DNA of 64,000 nt from Gammaproteobacteria bacterium LSUCC0096 (GTDB taxonomy: Bacteria; Pseudomonadota; Gammaproteobacteria; Pseudomonadales; Litorivicinaceae), in NCBI GenBank assembly GCA_008087055.1, contig VIEA01000001.1, positions 198,514-262,513 on the forward strand. Reading direction: 5' to 3'. Made by a program: the position numbers and the translations under genes. Of the stretch, positions 8,184-16,706 are shown piece by piece. The notes under the pieces were generated by a model. It searched no databases. It was not told the DNA's origin and saw nothing but the letters and a program-made list of their open reading frames with translations. Each line of letters opens with the position of its first letter. Position 1 is the stretch's first letter.

Positions 8184-9104
8184 TTGAAATCACAGTATCC
8201 ACGCGATTTACAGGGATATAGCGGTCGCCCGCCACATGCAAACTGGCCAGGCAACGCTCGTGTCGCTGTGCAATTTGTTTTGAATTATGAGGAAGGTGCG
8301 GAGAACTGCGTCCTTCATGGCGATCATGCGAGTGAGATTTTCCTTTCCGAAATCATTGGTGCGCAACCTTTCGTAGGGCGTCGTCATTTATCGATGGAAT
8401 CGATTTATGAGTACGGATCTCGAGCGGGGGTCTGGCGTATTCTGGAACTATTTCGATCGCGCCAAGTGCCTCTAACAGTTTTTGGGGTGGCAATGGCAAT
8501 GGAGCGCCATCCAGAGGTTGTTGATACGATGTTGGCTGATGGCCATGAAATTGCGAGTCACGGATATCGATGGATTAATTACGACGGCTTTTCTGAAGCG
8601 CTTGAGCGCGAACAGATGGAGAGAGCGATAGAGATTCATGAGCGATTGACTGGGGCGAAGCCTGTGGGATGGTATACCGGCCGAACTAGTGAGTTCACTC
8701 GTGGCTTGGTTTCTCAGTACGACCACTTTGAATATGATGCTGATGATTACTCTGATGACCTGCCGTTTTGGAGTCGAGTCGAGAAGACACGTCCGCATCT
8801 CGTTGTCCCATATACGTTAGATACAAACGACATGCGATTCGCGACTCCGCAAGGATTCCATAGCGGAGAGCAATTTTTGCAATATCTCAAAGACGCGTTT
8901 GACGTCCTGTACGCCGAAGGGGCATCAGTCCCGAAAATGATGTCGGTTGGGTTGCACTGTCGTTTGATTGGTCGACCTGCGCGTTTTAAAGCACTGCAGC
9001 AGTTTTTGGATTATGTATTAAGTCACGATCAGGTTTGGGTTCCGCGTCGTATCGATATCGCGCGGCATTGGGCTCAAGAGCACCCTTACAAGGAGGACAT
9101 GTGA
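8184..9104 (+). CDS. puuE: Allantoinase PuuE (polysaccharide-deacetylase fold)
   Basis: 306 residues. NodB-like fold with the PuuE signatures YPRDLQGYSGRPPHANWPGNAR at the N terminus, RAGVWRILELF, GHEIASHGYRW, and a C-terminal GLHCRLIGRPARF. This is the allantoinase type that hydrolyses allantoin to allantoate and is unrelated to the amidohydrolase AllB. A TTG start at 8184 is supported by GAGGAG at 8171-8176, seven bases upstream; the ATG at 8177 is out of frame. First gene of the plus-strand operon puuE-uraD-alc-allA. Confidence 0.93.
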   Translation: MKSQYPRDLQGYSGRPPHANWPGNARVAVQFVLNYEEGAENCVLHGDHASEIFLSEIIGAQPFVGRRHLSMESIYEYGSRAGVWRILELFRSRQVPLTVFGVAMAMERHPEVVDTMLADGHEIASHGYRWINYDGFSEALEREQMERAIEIHERLTGAKPVGWYTGRTSEFTRGLVSQYDHFEYDADDYSDDLPFWSRVEKTRPHLVVPYTLDTNDMRFATPQGFHSGEQFLQYLKDAFDVLYAEGASVPKMMSVGLHCRLIGRPARFKALQQFLDYVLSHDQVWVPRRIDIARHWAQEHPYKEDM

Positions 9105-9613
9105 GTCAAACTCCCTATCCAAAGCAGCTCAATGAGACTCAGTTTATTGAAGCATTCGGCAGTATTTATGAGCACTCGCCTTGGGTTGCTGAGGCCGTTT
9201 ACACATCAATGACGCCAGGAATTGATGTGCGCGTAATGGCAGAGGCAATGCAATCGGTAGTTGATGAGGCGTCTGATGTGTTGAAGTTAGAACTGCTGTG
9301 CGCTCACCCTGATTTGGCAGGACGATTGAGTTTGGCAGAGCTCACTGAATCATCACGCTCAGAGCAAACAGGCGCAGGCCTTGATCAGTGTACTCCTGCT
9401 GAATTGGCGGAGTTTCAGGAATTAAATAACGCATACCTCGAAAAATTTGGGTTTCCATTTATATTCGCCGTGAAGGGTTTTCATCGAGCAGATATTTTGG
9501 AGGCGTTCCGCGTCAGAGTGCATCATTCGCGCGAAGAAGAATTTAACACTGCAATTGAACAAGTCCATCGGATCGCTCGGTTGCGTTTGGAGACTATAGC
9601 AAATGAGTTTTGA
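9101..9613 (+). CDS. uraD: OHCU decarboxylase
   Basis: 170 residues from a GTG at 9101 whose bases overlap the puuE stop (GTGA); AGGAGG at 9091-9096 decides this start over upstream in-frame codons inside puuE. Family signatures: LCAHPDLAG with the catalytic His, SRSEQTGAGL, and FGFPFIFAVKG. The enzyme decarboxylates 2-oxo-4-hydroxy-4-carboxy-5-ureidoimidazoline to S-allantoin, completing the HiuH step. Cytoplasmic. Overlaps the next gene, alc, by 11 bases. Confidence 0.94.
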   Translation: MSQTPYPKQLNETQFIEAFGSIYEHSPWVAEAVYTSMTPGIDVRVMAEAMQSVVDEASDVLKLELLCAHPDLAGRLSLAELTESSRSEQTGAGLDQCTPAELAEFQELNNAYLEKFGFPFIFAVKGFHRADILEAFRVRVHHSREEEFNTAIEQVHRIARLRLETIANEF

Positions 9614-10589
9614 ATCAAATTTACCCAAATTCGCTTTAGATACAGTGAATTTAGCGAGCGAGAAGCTTGGCGCTATTGCTGTCGATTGTAGCGATGATTT
9701 CTTTGCTGATAAGCAGCGGTTGTTGTCTGACTCAGAGCCTGAATTTCATAAAGGCCATTTCGACGCCAATGGCCAATACATGGATGGTTGGGAGTCTCGC
9801 CGTCGTCGAAGCGGCGGGTTTGATTGGTGTCTCATTCAGTTAGCGGTCCCGGGGATGATTGCTGGGTTTGATATCAATACGGCACACTTCACAGGTAACT
9901 ATCCGCCGGGAGCATCGATCCAAGGGTCAGTGAGTGTAGACCGACCATCTGACAATCAGTGGATTGATTTGTTAGATGAGGTGAGCCTTCAGGGCAACTC
10001 TCATCATTTCTTTGACGCGAATCCTCATGATCAACCGATTCGTTGGGTTCGTTTAAACATTTATCCTGATGGTGGCGTAGCCAGACTCAAAGTGTATGGG
10101 CAACCGGTTGCTGATGAGATGGAACCAGGGGCTGAACTCGAATTGTCTGCCCTCAAACTTGGTGGAAAAGTTGTTGCCTACTCGGATGCGCACTATGGGA
10201 ATCCAGAAGTGATTTTGACCCCGGGTCGGGGCGTGAATATGGGTGATGGCTGGGAAACGGCTCGCCGCCGTGTTCCGGGCAATGAATGGATTATTGTGAA
10301 GTTAGGTGTTCCAGGGATTATAGAGCGTATTGAAGTTGACACTGCGCACTACAAGGGCAATTTCCCGGCGGGATGTTCCCTGCAAGCTGCTCAAATGCCT
10401 AATCTAGGAAAAGATGCCATAGTTACTCAAGCGATGTTCTGGGATGAAGTCTTGGCATACCAGGCTTTGACCGCTGACTCGATTCATGCGTACGAAGTTA
10501 ATTCGAAAGAACCGGTAACCCATGTGAAACTCAATACCTACCCAGACGGCGGTATATCACGACTTCGAATTTTTGGGACGTCGGTCTAA
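9603..10589 (+). CDS. alc: Allantoicase
   Basis: 328 residues made of two homologous jelly-roll repeats (about residues 15-170 and 180-328). Each contains a GWE(S/T)xRRR motif, a VPG(M/I)I turn, D(I/V)(N/D)TAH(F/Y)xGN(F/Y)P, and a closing NxYPDGG(V/I)(A/S)RL strand. Allantoicase converts allantoate to ureidoglycolate plus urea. Its presence, rather than an allantoate amidohydrolase, means the pathway releases urea, which explains the urease operon next door. Start ATG at 9603 lies inside the end of uraD; its stop shares a base with the allA start. Confidence 0.95.
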   Translation: MSFESNLPKFALDTVNLASEKLGAIAVDCSDDFFADKQRLLSDSEPEFHKGHFDANGQYMDGWESRRRRSGGFDWCLIQLAVPGMIAGFDINTAHFTGNYPPGASIQGSVSVDRPSDNQWIDLLDEVSLQGNSHHFFDANPHDQPIRWVRLNIYPDGGVARLKVYGQPVADEMEPGAELELSALKLGGKVVAYSDAHYGNPEVILTPGRGVNMGDGWETARRRVPGNEWIIVKLGVPGIIERIEVDTAHYKGNFPAGCSLQAAQMPNLGKDAIVTQAMFWDEVLAYQALTADSIHAYEVNSKEPVTHVKLNTYPDGGISRLRIFGTSV

Positions 10590-11065
10590 TGCGTACTATT
10601 AAGCCTGAGCCGTTAACAAGAGAGGTATTTGCACCTTTCGGGGACGTGATTCAAATCGAAGGATCAGAGCAGTTTGAGATCAATTCGGGATACACGACTC
10701 GGGTTCATGATCTCATTGATATCCAGTTAGGCGGTGAAAATGCCAAAGCGCAATTCAGTTTTTTCTTAGGAAGGCCGCGTCCGCTCGAAATCAGGATGCT
10801 CGAAAAGCATCCGTTCGGTAGCCAAGCATTTTATCCAATCGATAGTGCGCGATGGCTTGTGGTTGTCGCGAAAGAACCCAAGCCAGAGTCAGTCTGCGCA
10901 TTCTGGGCGACTGGTAGACAGGGCGTAAATTATCACAGCAATGTGTGGCACCACCCATTATTGGTCCTGGAGCCTCAGCAGTTCGTCATCATTGATCGGG
11001 GTGGTGCGGGTAAAAATTGTGATGAAATGCCTTTAGATGAAACGGTTTTTTTGAATCTCGATTGA
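10589..11065 (+). CDS. allA: Ureidoglycolate lyase
   Basis: 158 residues, usual AllA length. Opens IKPEPLTREVFAPFGDVI and contains the cupin-like FYVIP-type segment (AFYPIDSARWLVVVA) and YHSNVWHHPLLVL with the conserved His residues. Cleaves ureidoglycolate to glyoxylate and a second urea. The ATG at 10589 overlaps the last base of the alc TAA (TAATG). Last gene of the allantoin operon; a candidate NtrC site begins only 12 bases after its stop. Confidence 0.93.
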   Translation: MRTIKPEPLTREVFAPFGDVIQIEGSEQFEINSGYTTRVHDLIDIQLGGENAKAQFSFFLGRPRPLEIRMLEKHPFGSQAFYPIDSARWLVVVAKEPKPESVCAFWATGRQGVNYHSNVWHHPLLVLEPQQFVIIDRGGAGKNCDEMPLDETVFLNLD

Positions 11066-11076
11066 TAATTGTGCGC

Positions 11077-11093
11077 TGCACCTAAATAGTGCT
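11077..11093. promoter_or_regulatory. Candidate NtrC binding site 1
   Basis: TGCACC-TAAAT-AGTGCT matches the NtrC consensus (TGCACY-N5-RGTGCR) at nearly every position. It lies about 118 bp upstream of a sigma-54-like promoter, a usual enhancer distance. Confidence 0.65.
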
Positions 11094-11117
11094 GGACCGG
11101 CTTAAATATCAGAAAAT

Positions 11118-11134
11118 CGCACTCTCATGGCGCT
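11118..11134. promoter_or_regulatory. Candidate NtrC binding site 2 (weaker)
   Basis: CGCACT-CTCAT-GGCGCT keeps the 6-5-6 dyad of NtrC sites with two departures from consensus. Its start is 41 bp after that of site 1, close to four helical turns, so both would face the same side of the DNA. Confidence 0.5.
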
Positions 11135-11210
11135 TGGAAGTCAATCATCGCTTCGGCATTTATTCCAAAAACATTTAAATAACAAAGCATTAGCGGCTTC
11201 CATGCCGTAT

Positions 11211-11227
11211 TGGCATGTTCTCTGCTG
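11211..11227 (+). promoter_or_regulatory. Candidate sigma-54 promoter (-24/-12)
   Basis: TGGCATGTTCTCTGCTG has the invariant GG and GC separated by exactly 10 bases, close to the consensus TGGCAC-N5-TTGCW. Predicted start of transcription would be near 11237, about 40 bases before the urtA remnant ATG (11279), which has a GGAG ribosome-binding site at 11267. Confidence 0.6.
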
Positions 11228-11278
11228 AAATCACTTTGGCGAGTCGGATCGCACGTTATTTCAACCGGAGAATTTCCT

Positions 11279-11386
11279 ATGCAAACACGAACATGGAAGC
11301 ACGTCTTCAAAAGTACCATTTTAGCCTCGACCGTTGGACTGTCAGTCTCAATTGCTCAGGCCGCGGATACGATCAAGGTAGGGTGA
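11279..11386 (+). pseudogene. urtA: 5' remnant of urea ABC transporter binding-protein gene (urtA)
   Basis: 35 codons: a good Sec signal peptide (basic MQTRTWKHVFK, hydrophobic core, AQA cleavage site) followed by ADTIKVG and then TGA. Mature UrtA proteins begin with just such an A-D-T-I-K-V-G strand and continue for about 380 residues; here it stops at once. It has its own ribosome-binding site and the candidate nitrogen-regulated promoter. Together with the urtE-like tail that begins within it and the ureD gene that follows, I read this as the left side of an internal deletion removing urtA-urtE. Assignment rests on a short stretch. Confidence 0.6.
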
Positions 11387-11448
11387 AACTTTCTGGGTAC
11401 AAAGGACGGGTGAATCAAGATGAAGTGCGCGCATTGGTGACTGTGTGA
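11371..11448 (+). pseudogene. urtE: 3' remnant of urea ABC transporter ATPase gene (urtE)
   Basis: In a different frame from the urtA remnant, 25 codons (DQGRVKLSGYKGRVNQDEVR then ALVTV and stop) look like the C-terminal tail of a branched-chain/urea ABC ATPase. In such ATPases a D/G-x-G-x-V strand is followed by an acidic helix and an EVRxxxxV end. The TGA at 11446-11448 overlaps the GTG start of ureD, the kind of coupling expected of an intact urtE-ureD junction. Bases 11371-11383 (GATCAAGGTAGGG) read sensibly in both frames, so they may be the short homology at which the deletion occurred. Confidence 0.55.
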
Positions 11449-12302
11449 ATCAGTGTTTAGTCGTTGGTCAAAACGCCTCTTGGAATGCGCGTCTAAAATG
11501 TGACTTTCATCAAGCGAGTTCAGGTCGAACTCAGTTAGCCCGCCTCTCGCATGAGGGGCCGTTACGGATTCAAAAGCTTTTTCACGATCATGACCTTGCA
11601 CATTGTTATCTTCTTCACCCTCCTGGTGGCTTGGTTTCGGGGGATAATTTGTCTTGTGAATTTAATTTTCATGCGAACTCCAAGGCCTTAATAACAACCC
11701 CCGCGTCAGGAAAGATCTACAGAGCTCGAGGAAACGGTTCCCTTCAAACAGTTGAGTCGAGAATCGAAGTAAAGCCAAAAGCTTGTTGCGTTTATGTGCC
11801 ACAAGACACGATTGTCTACGATGATGCTCATGGAGAGCTTAATACCCAGGTTTCAGTCGCCTCTGAAGCTATGTTCTTTGGATGGGAGCATCTTGTCTTT
11901 GGTCGTTTGGCCGGAGCTCAGCCGTTCTGTCGGGGACAGATTATGCAATCGTTAACAATTAAACGTGACAACCGTCTGTTGTACCGGGATCGGCTGAATA
12001 TGACTCCGCAAGTTGTAAACGAACTATGCGGATTATCTTCAAGGACTAGTTTTGCTTCTGTAACTTTAGTTACACCCGATGGTTTTGAATTTGGACAGGA
12101 TATCGTTGCCAATTGTCGCGCGATCTTGAAAGACTTTTCCGGAATCGCAGGTGTTTCTGCTATCAGAGAACATTTGATCGCTATTCGTTTACTGAGCAAT
12201 CACGCCGAAAAAACAAGAATTGCCTTAGAAACTGTATGGTTAAGTATCGGCAAGCAAATGCTTGGTCGAACAGTTCAAATTCCACGAATTTGGAGAACTT
12301 AA
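11445..12302 (+). CDS. ureD: Urease accessory protein UreD
   Basis: 285 residues. UreD family features: W-x-A-R-L-x-x-x-F at the start, GPLRIQKLF, LLHPPGGLVSGDNL, ITTPASGKIYRA and a central YDRLNM-like YRDRLNMT. UreD (UreH) is the scaffold that binds apo-urease and recruits UreF and UreG for nickel insertion. A GTG start at 11445 overlaps the stop of the presumed urtE tail, so its translation was probably coupled to the transporter; after the deletion it must rely on the remnant. Abuts ureA. Confidence 0.92.
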   Translation: MNQCLVVGQNASWNARLKCDFHQASSGRTQLARLSHEGPLRIQKLFHDHDLAHCYLLHPPGGLVSGDNLSCEFNFHANSKALITTPASGKIYRARGNGSLQTVESRIEVKPKACCVYVPQDTIVYDDAHGELNTQVSVASEAMFFGWEHLVFGRLAGAQPFCRGQIMQSLTIKRDNRLLYRDRLNMTPQVVNELCGLSSRTSFASVTLVTPDGFEFGQDIVANCRAILKDFSGIAGVSAIREHLIAIRLLSNHAEKTRIALETVWLSIGKQMLGRTVQIPRIWRT

Positions 12303-12620
12303 ATGGAACTGACTCCTCGAGAGAAAGATAAACTTTTACTTTACACGGCAGGGCTAGTTGCTGAGAGACGCCTCGCGCGCGGCCTGAGATTGAATTACCC
12401 CGAGGCTGTTGCCTTGATTAGTTTGGAAATATTGGAAGGCGCGCGCGATGGCAAGTCGGTTGCTGAGTTGATGCAATTGGGAAGATCTGTCTTAACACGA
12501 GATCAAGTGATGGGTGGTGTCGCCGAGATGGTAGATGAAGTCCAAGTAGAGGCCACTTTCCCCGATGGGACCAAGCTTGTCACAGTGCATGAACCGATTC
12601 AGGAGGTGTTTCAGTCATGA
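12303..12620 (+). CDS. ureA: Urease gamma subunit
   Basis: 105 residues; [20 protein letters not shown] and the [40 protein letters not shown] blocks are those of the small gamma subunit, which packs around UreC in the (UreABC)3 trimer. Follows ureD directly and overlaps ureB by 4 bases, so the structural genes are translationally coupled. Confidence 0.97.
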   Translation: MELTPREKDKLLLYTAGLVAERRLARGLRLNYPEAVALISLEILEGARDGKSVAELMQLGRSVLTRDQVMGGVAEMVDEVQVEATFPDGTKLVTVHEPIQEVFQS

Positions 12621-12931
12621 TTCCTGGAGAAATGTGTATTCGTGAAGGTGATGTCATTCTCAATGAAGGCCGAGAAACCCGCGTGATGGTGGTTGCCAAT
12701 ACAGGAGATCGGCCGATTCAAGTCGGGTCTCATTACCATTTCTACGAAGTCAATCCTTGTCTGGAATTCGAGCGGGTGCAAGCAAAAGGGTTTCGCTTAA
12801 ATATTGCTGCAGGGACTGCTGTTCGATTTGAGCCAGGTCAAGAAAGAACTATCGAACTTGTTGCTCTAGCAGGAGAGCTAAAGATCTACGGATTTAGAGG
12901 TTTAGTGATGGGTAGCTTGGAGGATGCGTAA
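12617..12931 (+). CDS. ureB: Urease beta subunit
   Basis: 104 residues; [19 protein letters not shown], then [13 protein letters not shown], and [11 protein letters not shown]-type ending. Separate beta subunit, as in most proteobacteria (not the Helicobacter fusion). Its stop overlaps the ureC ATG by one base. Confidence 0.97.
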   Translation: MIPGEMCIREGDVILNEGRETRVMVVANTGDRPIQVGSHYHFYEVNPCLEFERVQAKGFRLNIAAGTAVRFEPGQERTIELVALAGELKIYGFRGLVMGSLEDA

Positions 12932-14631
12932 TGAAGATTTCTAGGCAAACCTATGCCGAGCTCTACGGACCGACAGTTGGGGATGTTATTCGCTTAGGCG
13001 ATACCAATCTTTGGATAACCCCAGAGTCAGATTCGGCTGTACCAGGCGATGAAGTCACTTTTGGTGGTGGAAAAGTAATCCGTGATGGTATGGGTCAGTC
13101 ACAAAGGCTGGGCTCTGAATGCATGGATCTAGTGATTACGAACGCGATTATTTTAGATCACTGGGGCATTGTAAAAGCTGATGTGGGTATAAAAGCAGGC
13201 CGCATCGCGGCCATCGGTAAAGCCGGTAATCCTGATGTTCAGCCAGCAGTTTCGGTAGTGATTGGGCCTGGCACCGAAATCATTGCAGGTGAAGGGAAAA
13301 TTCTTACAGCCGGTGCAATCGATTCCCACATTCATTTCATCTGCCCTCAGCAGATCGATGAGGCGCTCTCATCTGGTGTGACGACAATGATAGGAGGGGG
13401 CACGGGCCCAGCAACTGGCACAAATGCAACCACCTGCACTCCGGGATCTTTCAACATGGAAATGATGATGCGGTCGGTCGAGGGTCAGCCGATGAACTTT
13501 GGCTTTTTGGGTAAGGGTAATGCGAGTCGACCAGAGCCTTTACTTGAGCAAGTCAAAGCTGGCGCTTGCGGGTTGAAGTTACACGAAGACTGGGGAACAA
13601 CTCCACAGGCTATTGATACATGTTTGTCTGTCGCTGATGAGACCGACATTCAGGTTGCTATTCACACTGATACGCTCAATGAGTCCGGCTTTGTCGAGGA
13701 GACTTTGAAGGCTATCGCAGGTAGAACGATCCACACTTACCACACAGAGGGTGCCGGTGGTGGGCATGCGCCTGACATCATTAAGGCAGCCGGCCTCTCC
13801 AATATTTTGCCCTCTTCGACAAATCCCACACGCCCATACACGATCAATACGGTTGATGAGCATTTGGACATGTTAATGGTTTGCCATCATTTATCACCAA
13901 GTATTCCAGAGGACGTAGCTTTTGCAGACAGCAGAATTCGTAAAGAGACGATCGCAGCTGAAGACATACTGCATGATAAAGGAGCCTTTAGCATGATCGC
14001 ATCCGACTCTCAGGCGATGGGTCGTGTCGGTGAGGTGATTACCAGAACTTGGCAGACCGCTCACAAGATGAAAGATCAATTGGGTTCATTGGAATCGGAT
14101 CCTGAATGGAATGATAACAATCGAGTGAAGCGTTACATTTCAAAGTACACCATTAACCCAGCAATAGCACATGGTGTTGCTCATGAAGTGGGATCGATAG
14201 AGGTTGGAAAACTGGCCGATTTGGTCTTATGGAAGCCCGCTTTTTTTGGTACGAAGCCATCACTCATTCTGAAGAGTGGATTCATTGTTGCTGCTCCAAT
14301 GGGTGATCCGAATGCCTCAATACCGACTCCGCAGCCGGTGCATTATCGAACAATGTTCGGTGCGATGGGTTCGTGTCCCGACCGATTGTCGGCGACTTTT
14401 GTGTCGAAGTTATCACTGACGCAAGATAATCATTGGATGACTGAGACGCAGCGACAATTAATAGCCGTCAAAAATATTCGGACAGTCAGTAAGGCTGACA
14501 TGATTCTCAATGATTATCAGCCATCAATCGAAGTGGACCCAGAGACATACATGGTTCGCGCAGACGGTGAACTATTGGTTTGTGAGCCAGCTATCTCGCT
14601 ACCCCTAGCCCAGAAATACTATTTGTTCTGA
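12931..14631 (+). CDS. ureC: Urease alpha (catalytic) subunit
   Basis: 566 residues, standard length. Nickel site residues are present: HIHF early in the amidohydrolase barrel, the carbamylated Lys in [22 protein letters not shown] and [15 protein letters not shown]. The mobile active-site flap carries [20 protein letters not shown] with the usual Cys and His. Hydrolyses urea to ammonia and carbamate in the cytoplasm. In this cluster it would use the two ureas released per allantoate by Alc and AllA. Confidence 0.98.
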   Translation: MKISRQTYAELYGPTVGDVIRLGDTNLWITPESDSAVPGDEVTFGGGKVIRDGMGQSQRLGSECMDLVITNAIILDHWGIVKADVGIKAGRIAAIGKAGNPDVQPAVSVVIGPGTEIIAGEGKILTAGAIDSHIHFICPQQIDEALSSGVTTMIGGGTGPATGTNATTCTPGSFNMEMMMRSVEGQPMNFGFLGKGNASRPEPLLEQVKAGACGLKLHEDWGTTPQAIDTCLSVADETDIQVAIHTDTLNESGFVEETLKAIAGRTIHTYHTEGAGGGHAPDIIKAAGLSNILPSSTNPTRPYTINTVDEHLDMLMVCHHLSPSIPEDVAFADSRIRKETIAAEDILHDKGAFSMIASDSQAMGRVGEVITRTWQTAHKMKDQLGSLESDPEWNDNNRVKRYISKYTINPAIAHGVAHEVGSIEVGKLADLVLWKPAFFGTKPSLILKSGFIVAAPMGDPNASIPTPQPVHYRTMFGAMGSCPDRLSATFVSKLSLTQDNHWMTETQRQLIAVKNIRTVSKADMILNDYQPSIEVDPETYMVRADGELLVCEPAISLPLAQKYYLF

Positions 14632-14643
14632 GGAAAATGAAAA

Positions 14644-15090
14644 ATGTTAGAGCTGATTGAAAAACTGGAACACGCGCATCGATATGATGCAGTTATTTCC
14701 CTCGATTATGATTCTCGTAAGAGGGGAAGGTTAAAAGCGATGACAGACTCAGGAGAAGAAGCGGGTTTGTTTCTGGAAAGAGGTAACCTTTTAGTTGCTG
14801 GTGACTGCTTAAAAGCGACAGACGGACGAGTTGTTTTTATACAGGCCGCTATCGAAAGATTGAATGAGGCAATTACCCCTGATCCTTTGCTGTTTGCGAA
14901 GATCTGTTATCACTTGGGCAATAGACATACGCCGATAGAAATTGGAACGAGTTCGGTTCGATTTCAGCCTGATCACGTCTTAGCGGCAATGTGTCGAGAC
15001 TGGGGTTTATTTGTCTCTGAAATTGATGCGCCATTCAATCCTGAAAGCGGAGCTTACGGGAAACACAGTAAGCATCACCACCATGATTGA
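14644..15090 (+). CDS. ureE: Urease nickel metallochaperone UreE
   Basis: 148 residues. [16 protein letters not shown]-type N-terminal domain (here [18 protein letters not shown]) followed by the metal-binding half with [12 protein letters not shown], and a His-rich C terminus (HSKHHHHD) that can bind extra nickel. Delivers Ni to the UreDFG-urease complex. Overlaps ureF by 8 bases. Confidence 0.94.
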   Translation: MLELIEKLEHAHRYDAVISLDYDSRKRGRLKAMTDSGEEAGLFLERGNLLVAGDCLKATDGRVVFIQAAIERLNEAITPDPLLFAKICYHLGNRHTPIEIGTSSVRFQPDHVLAAMCRDWGLFVSEIDAPFNPESGAYGKHSKHHHHD

Positions 15091-15736
15091 TTCAACCAGT
15101 TTCGTCCACGCCCTTCATTTGTTTTCACCGAGTCTACCAATCGGTGCTTTTGCGTTCAGCCAAGGTCTTGAGAGCGCAGTTGAGTCTGGAAATGTCTATG
15201 ATTCTGAGACGCTTCAGCGTTGGTGTGATGGCGTATTGAGATATTCGCTTTCAACACTCGATTGTCAGTGCGCGAGACGCGCGTACCAGTCTAAGACACC
15301 AGATGAGTTTAGCCAGGTCAACGCAGAGCTATTGGCTTCTCGTGAGACATATGAGCTGTTAATGGAGGATATGCTCCTTGGATCAGCGTTAAAGAAGTGG
15401 GCTGTTGAACAAGGAATAACTGTTCCTCACGAAGAGGAATACTCTGTTGTCTGTTTATACGGTTGGATTGCATCAAGCTATTCAGTTCCTGAAGACATGG
15501 TTATCGCTGGTATTCTCTGGAACTGGCTCGATAACCAAACTGTTGTTGCGGCGAAAGTAGTTCCATTAGGGCAGATTGCGCTTCAGCAAGTGTTGTCTTC
15601 ATTAAAACCAGTTATTGTGGATTGTGTAGAGCAATCTCGATTATCAGATGTTGTTGCATCTCATAGCACTGTCCCCTTTCTTTCTATACTGAGCGCTCAG
15701 CACGAGACTCAATATTCACGGCTTTTTCGTTCTTAG
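15083..15736 (+). CDS. ureF: Urease accessory protein UreF
   Basis: 217 residues from the ATG at 15083, which lies in the end of ureE; an upstream in-frame ATG at 15011 would add 24 residues inside ureE with no family counterpart. Family motifs: [20 protein letters not shown] at the start and the all-helical body with LKKWAVEQG-type and WNWLDNQ segments. UreF gates UreG GTPase activity in the activation complex. 9 bases before ureG, with AGGAG upstream of the ureG start. Confidence 0.93.
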   Translation: MIDSTSFVHALHLFSPSLPIGAFAFSQGLESAVESGNVYDSETLQRWCDGVLRYSLSTLDCQCARRAYQSKTPDEFSQVNAELLASRETYELLMEDMLLGSALKKWAVEQGITVPHEEEYSVVCLYGWIASSYSVPEDMVIAGILWNWLDNQTVVAAKVVPLGQIALQQVLSSLKPVIVDCVEQSRLSDVVASHSTVPFLSILSAQHETQYSRLFRS

Positions 15737-15745
15737 GAGATACGT

Positions 15746-16381
15746 ATGCAGGCATTACGAGTTGGTATCGGTGGGCCAGTGGGCTCCGGTAAGACTGCGC
15801 TCACACTCAACTTATGCAGAGCTATGCGTGATCACTACGATATGGCAGTGGTCACGAATGACATTTATACACATGAGGATGCTCAGTTTTTGACTCGTCA
15901 TGATGCACTTTCTCAGGACAGAATTCTGGGTGTTGAGACTGGCGGATGTCCTCACACAGCGATTCGTGAAGATGCATCTATGAATCTCGCTGCGATCGAT
16001 GAATTACAAGAGAGACATCCGAATCTTGAGTTAGTCCTTGTTGAATCTGGAGGCGATAACCTCAGTGCCACTTTCTCACCCGAGTTATCTGATTTGACGA
16101 TCTACGTTATTGATGTAAGTGCAGGAGACAAAATCCCTAGAAAGGGTGGGCCTGGGATTACTAAAAGTGACTTGCTTGTGATTAATAAAGTCGATGTGGC
16201 TCCATTGGTTGGCGCGTCACTTGAGGTCATGGATAAAGACGCGAAACAAATGAGAGGTGAACGCCCGTTCGTGTTTAGCAATATGAAAGCCGGGCTAGGA
16301 CTTCAAGCGATTTTAGATTTTATTGTGGATAAAGGCATGCTAAGGCCAAGCATTATTGAAGTTTTTAAGGAGAATCTGTAA
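15746..16381 (+). CDS. ureG: Urease accessory GTPase UreG
   Basis: 211 residues. P-loop [16 protein letters not shown], the [15 protein letters not shown] metal/effector segment, [17 protein letters not shown] with the Cys-Pro-His nickel site, ESGGDNL, and [16 protein letters not shown]-class GTPase that drives nickel insertion into urease. Its TAA overlaps the start of the small membrane protein gene by one base. Confidence 0.97.
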   Translation: MQALRVGIGGPVGSGKTALTLNLCRAMRDHYDMAVVTNDIYTHEDAQFLTRHDALSQDRILGVETGGCPHTAIREDASMNLAAIDELQERHPNLELVLVESGGDNLSATFSPELSDLTIYVIDVSAGDKIPRKGGPGITKSDLLVINKVDVAPLVGASLEVMDKDAKQMRGERPFVFSNMKAGLGLQAILDFIVDKGMLRPSIIEVFKENL

Positions 16382-16560
16382 TGAAAAAATTGATAATCGC
16401 ATTGTTGATGTCACCTATGGTTTTTGCGCATCCAGGGCATGATCACGAAGGAATTCTGGCTCATGGCGTTGCAAATCCTGATCTAGCAGTGATGCTGTTC
16501 GTTGTGTTTGCGGTAAGTTGCGCTTGGGGTTTGGGATTTTTGAAGCGGGTTTCCCGATAG
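16381..16560 (+). CDS. Small His-rich membrane protein of the urease operon
   Basis: 59 residues: signal-like N terminus ([16 protein letters not shown]), a His/Asp-rich stretch HPGHDHEG, then a hydrophobic segment (about residues 36-53) and a basic end. The start ATG overlaps the ureG stop (TAATG), so it is part of the urease operon. The A-HPGH opening is what HupE/UreJ metal permeases show after their signal peptide, but those proteins are about 190 residues with six helices; this is either a reduced relative or a separate small nickel-handling protein. Function unknown. Confidence 0.6.
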   Translation: MKKLIIALLMSPMVFAHPGHDHEGILAHGVANPDLAVMLFVVFAVSCAWGLGFLKRVSR

Positions 16561-16706
16561 CGTTCGACTTTAGTTGAGTGAATATTTAAAGAGCAGTTGC
16601 GTACCCTCGAATTTGGGTTGAACATCTCTGCGGAGTGCAATCCGATCTTTGCGCACTCACAACAATCATTAGCCTCCGATCGGATGAGGTTGAAGGAGAA
16701 AAGACA

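Noticed and set aside
11215-11448. A 77-codon open frame spanning the urt remnants
   Set aside because: It reads the urtA remnant out of frame, then the urtE-like tail in frame; it is a by-product of the deletion with no upstream ribosome-binding site, though short translation from 11293 into the tail could help ureD coupling.
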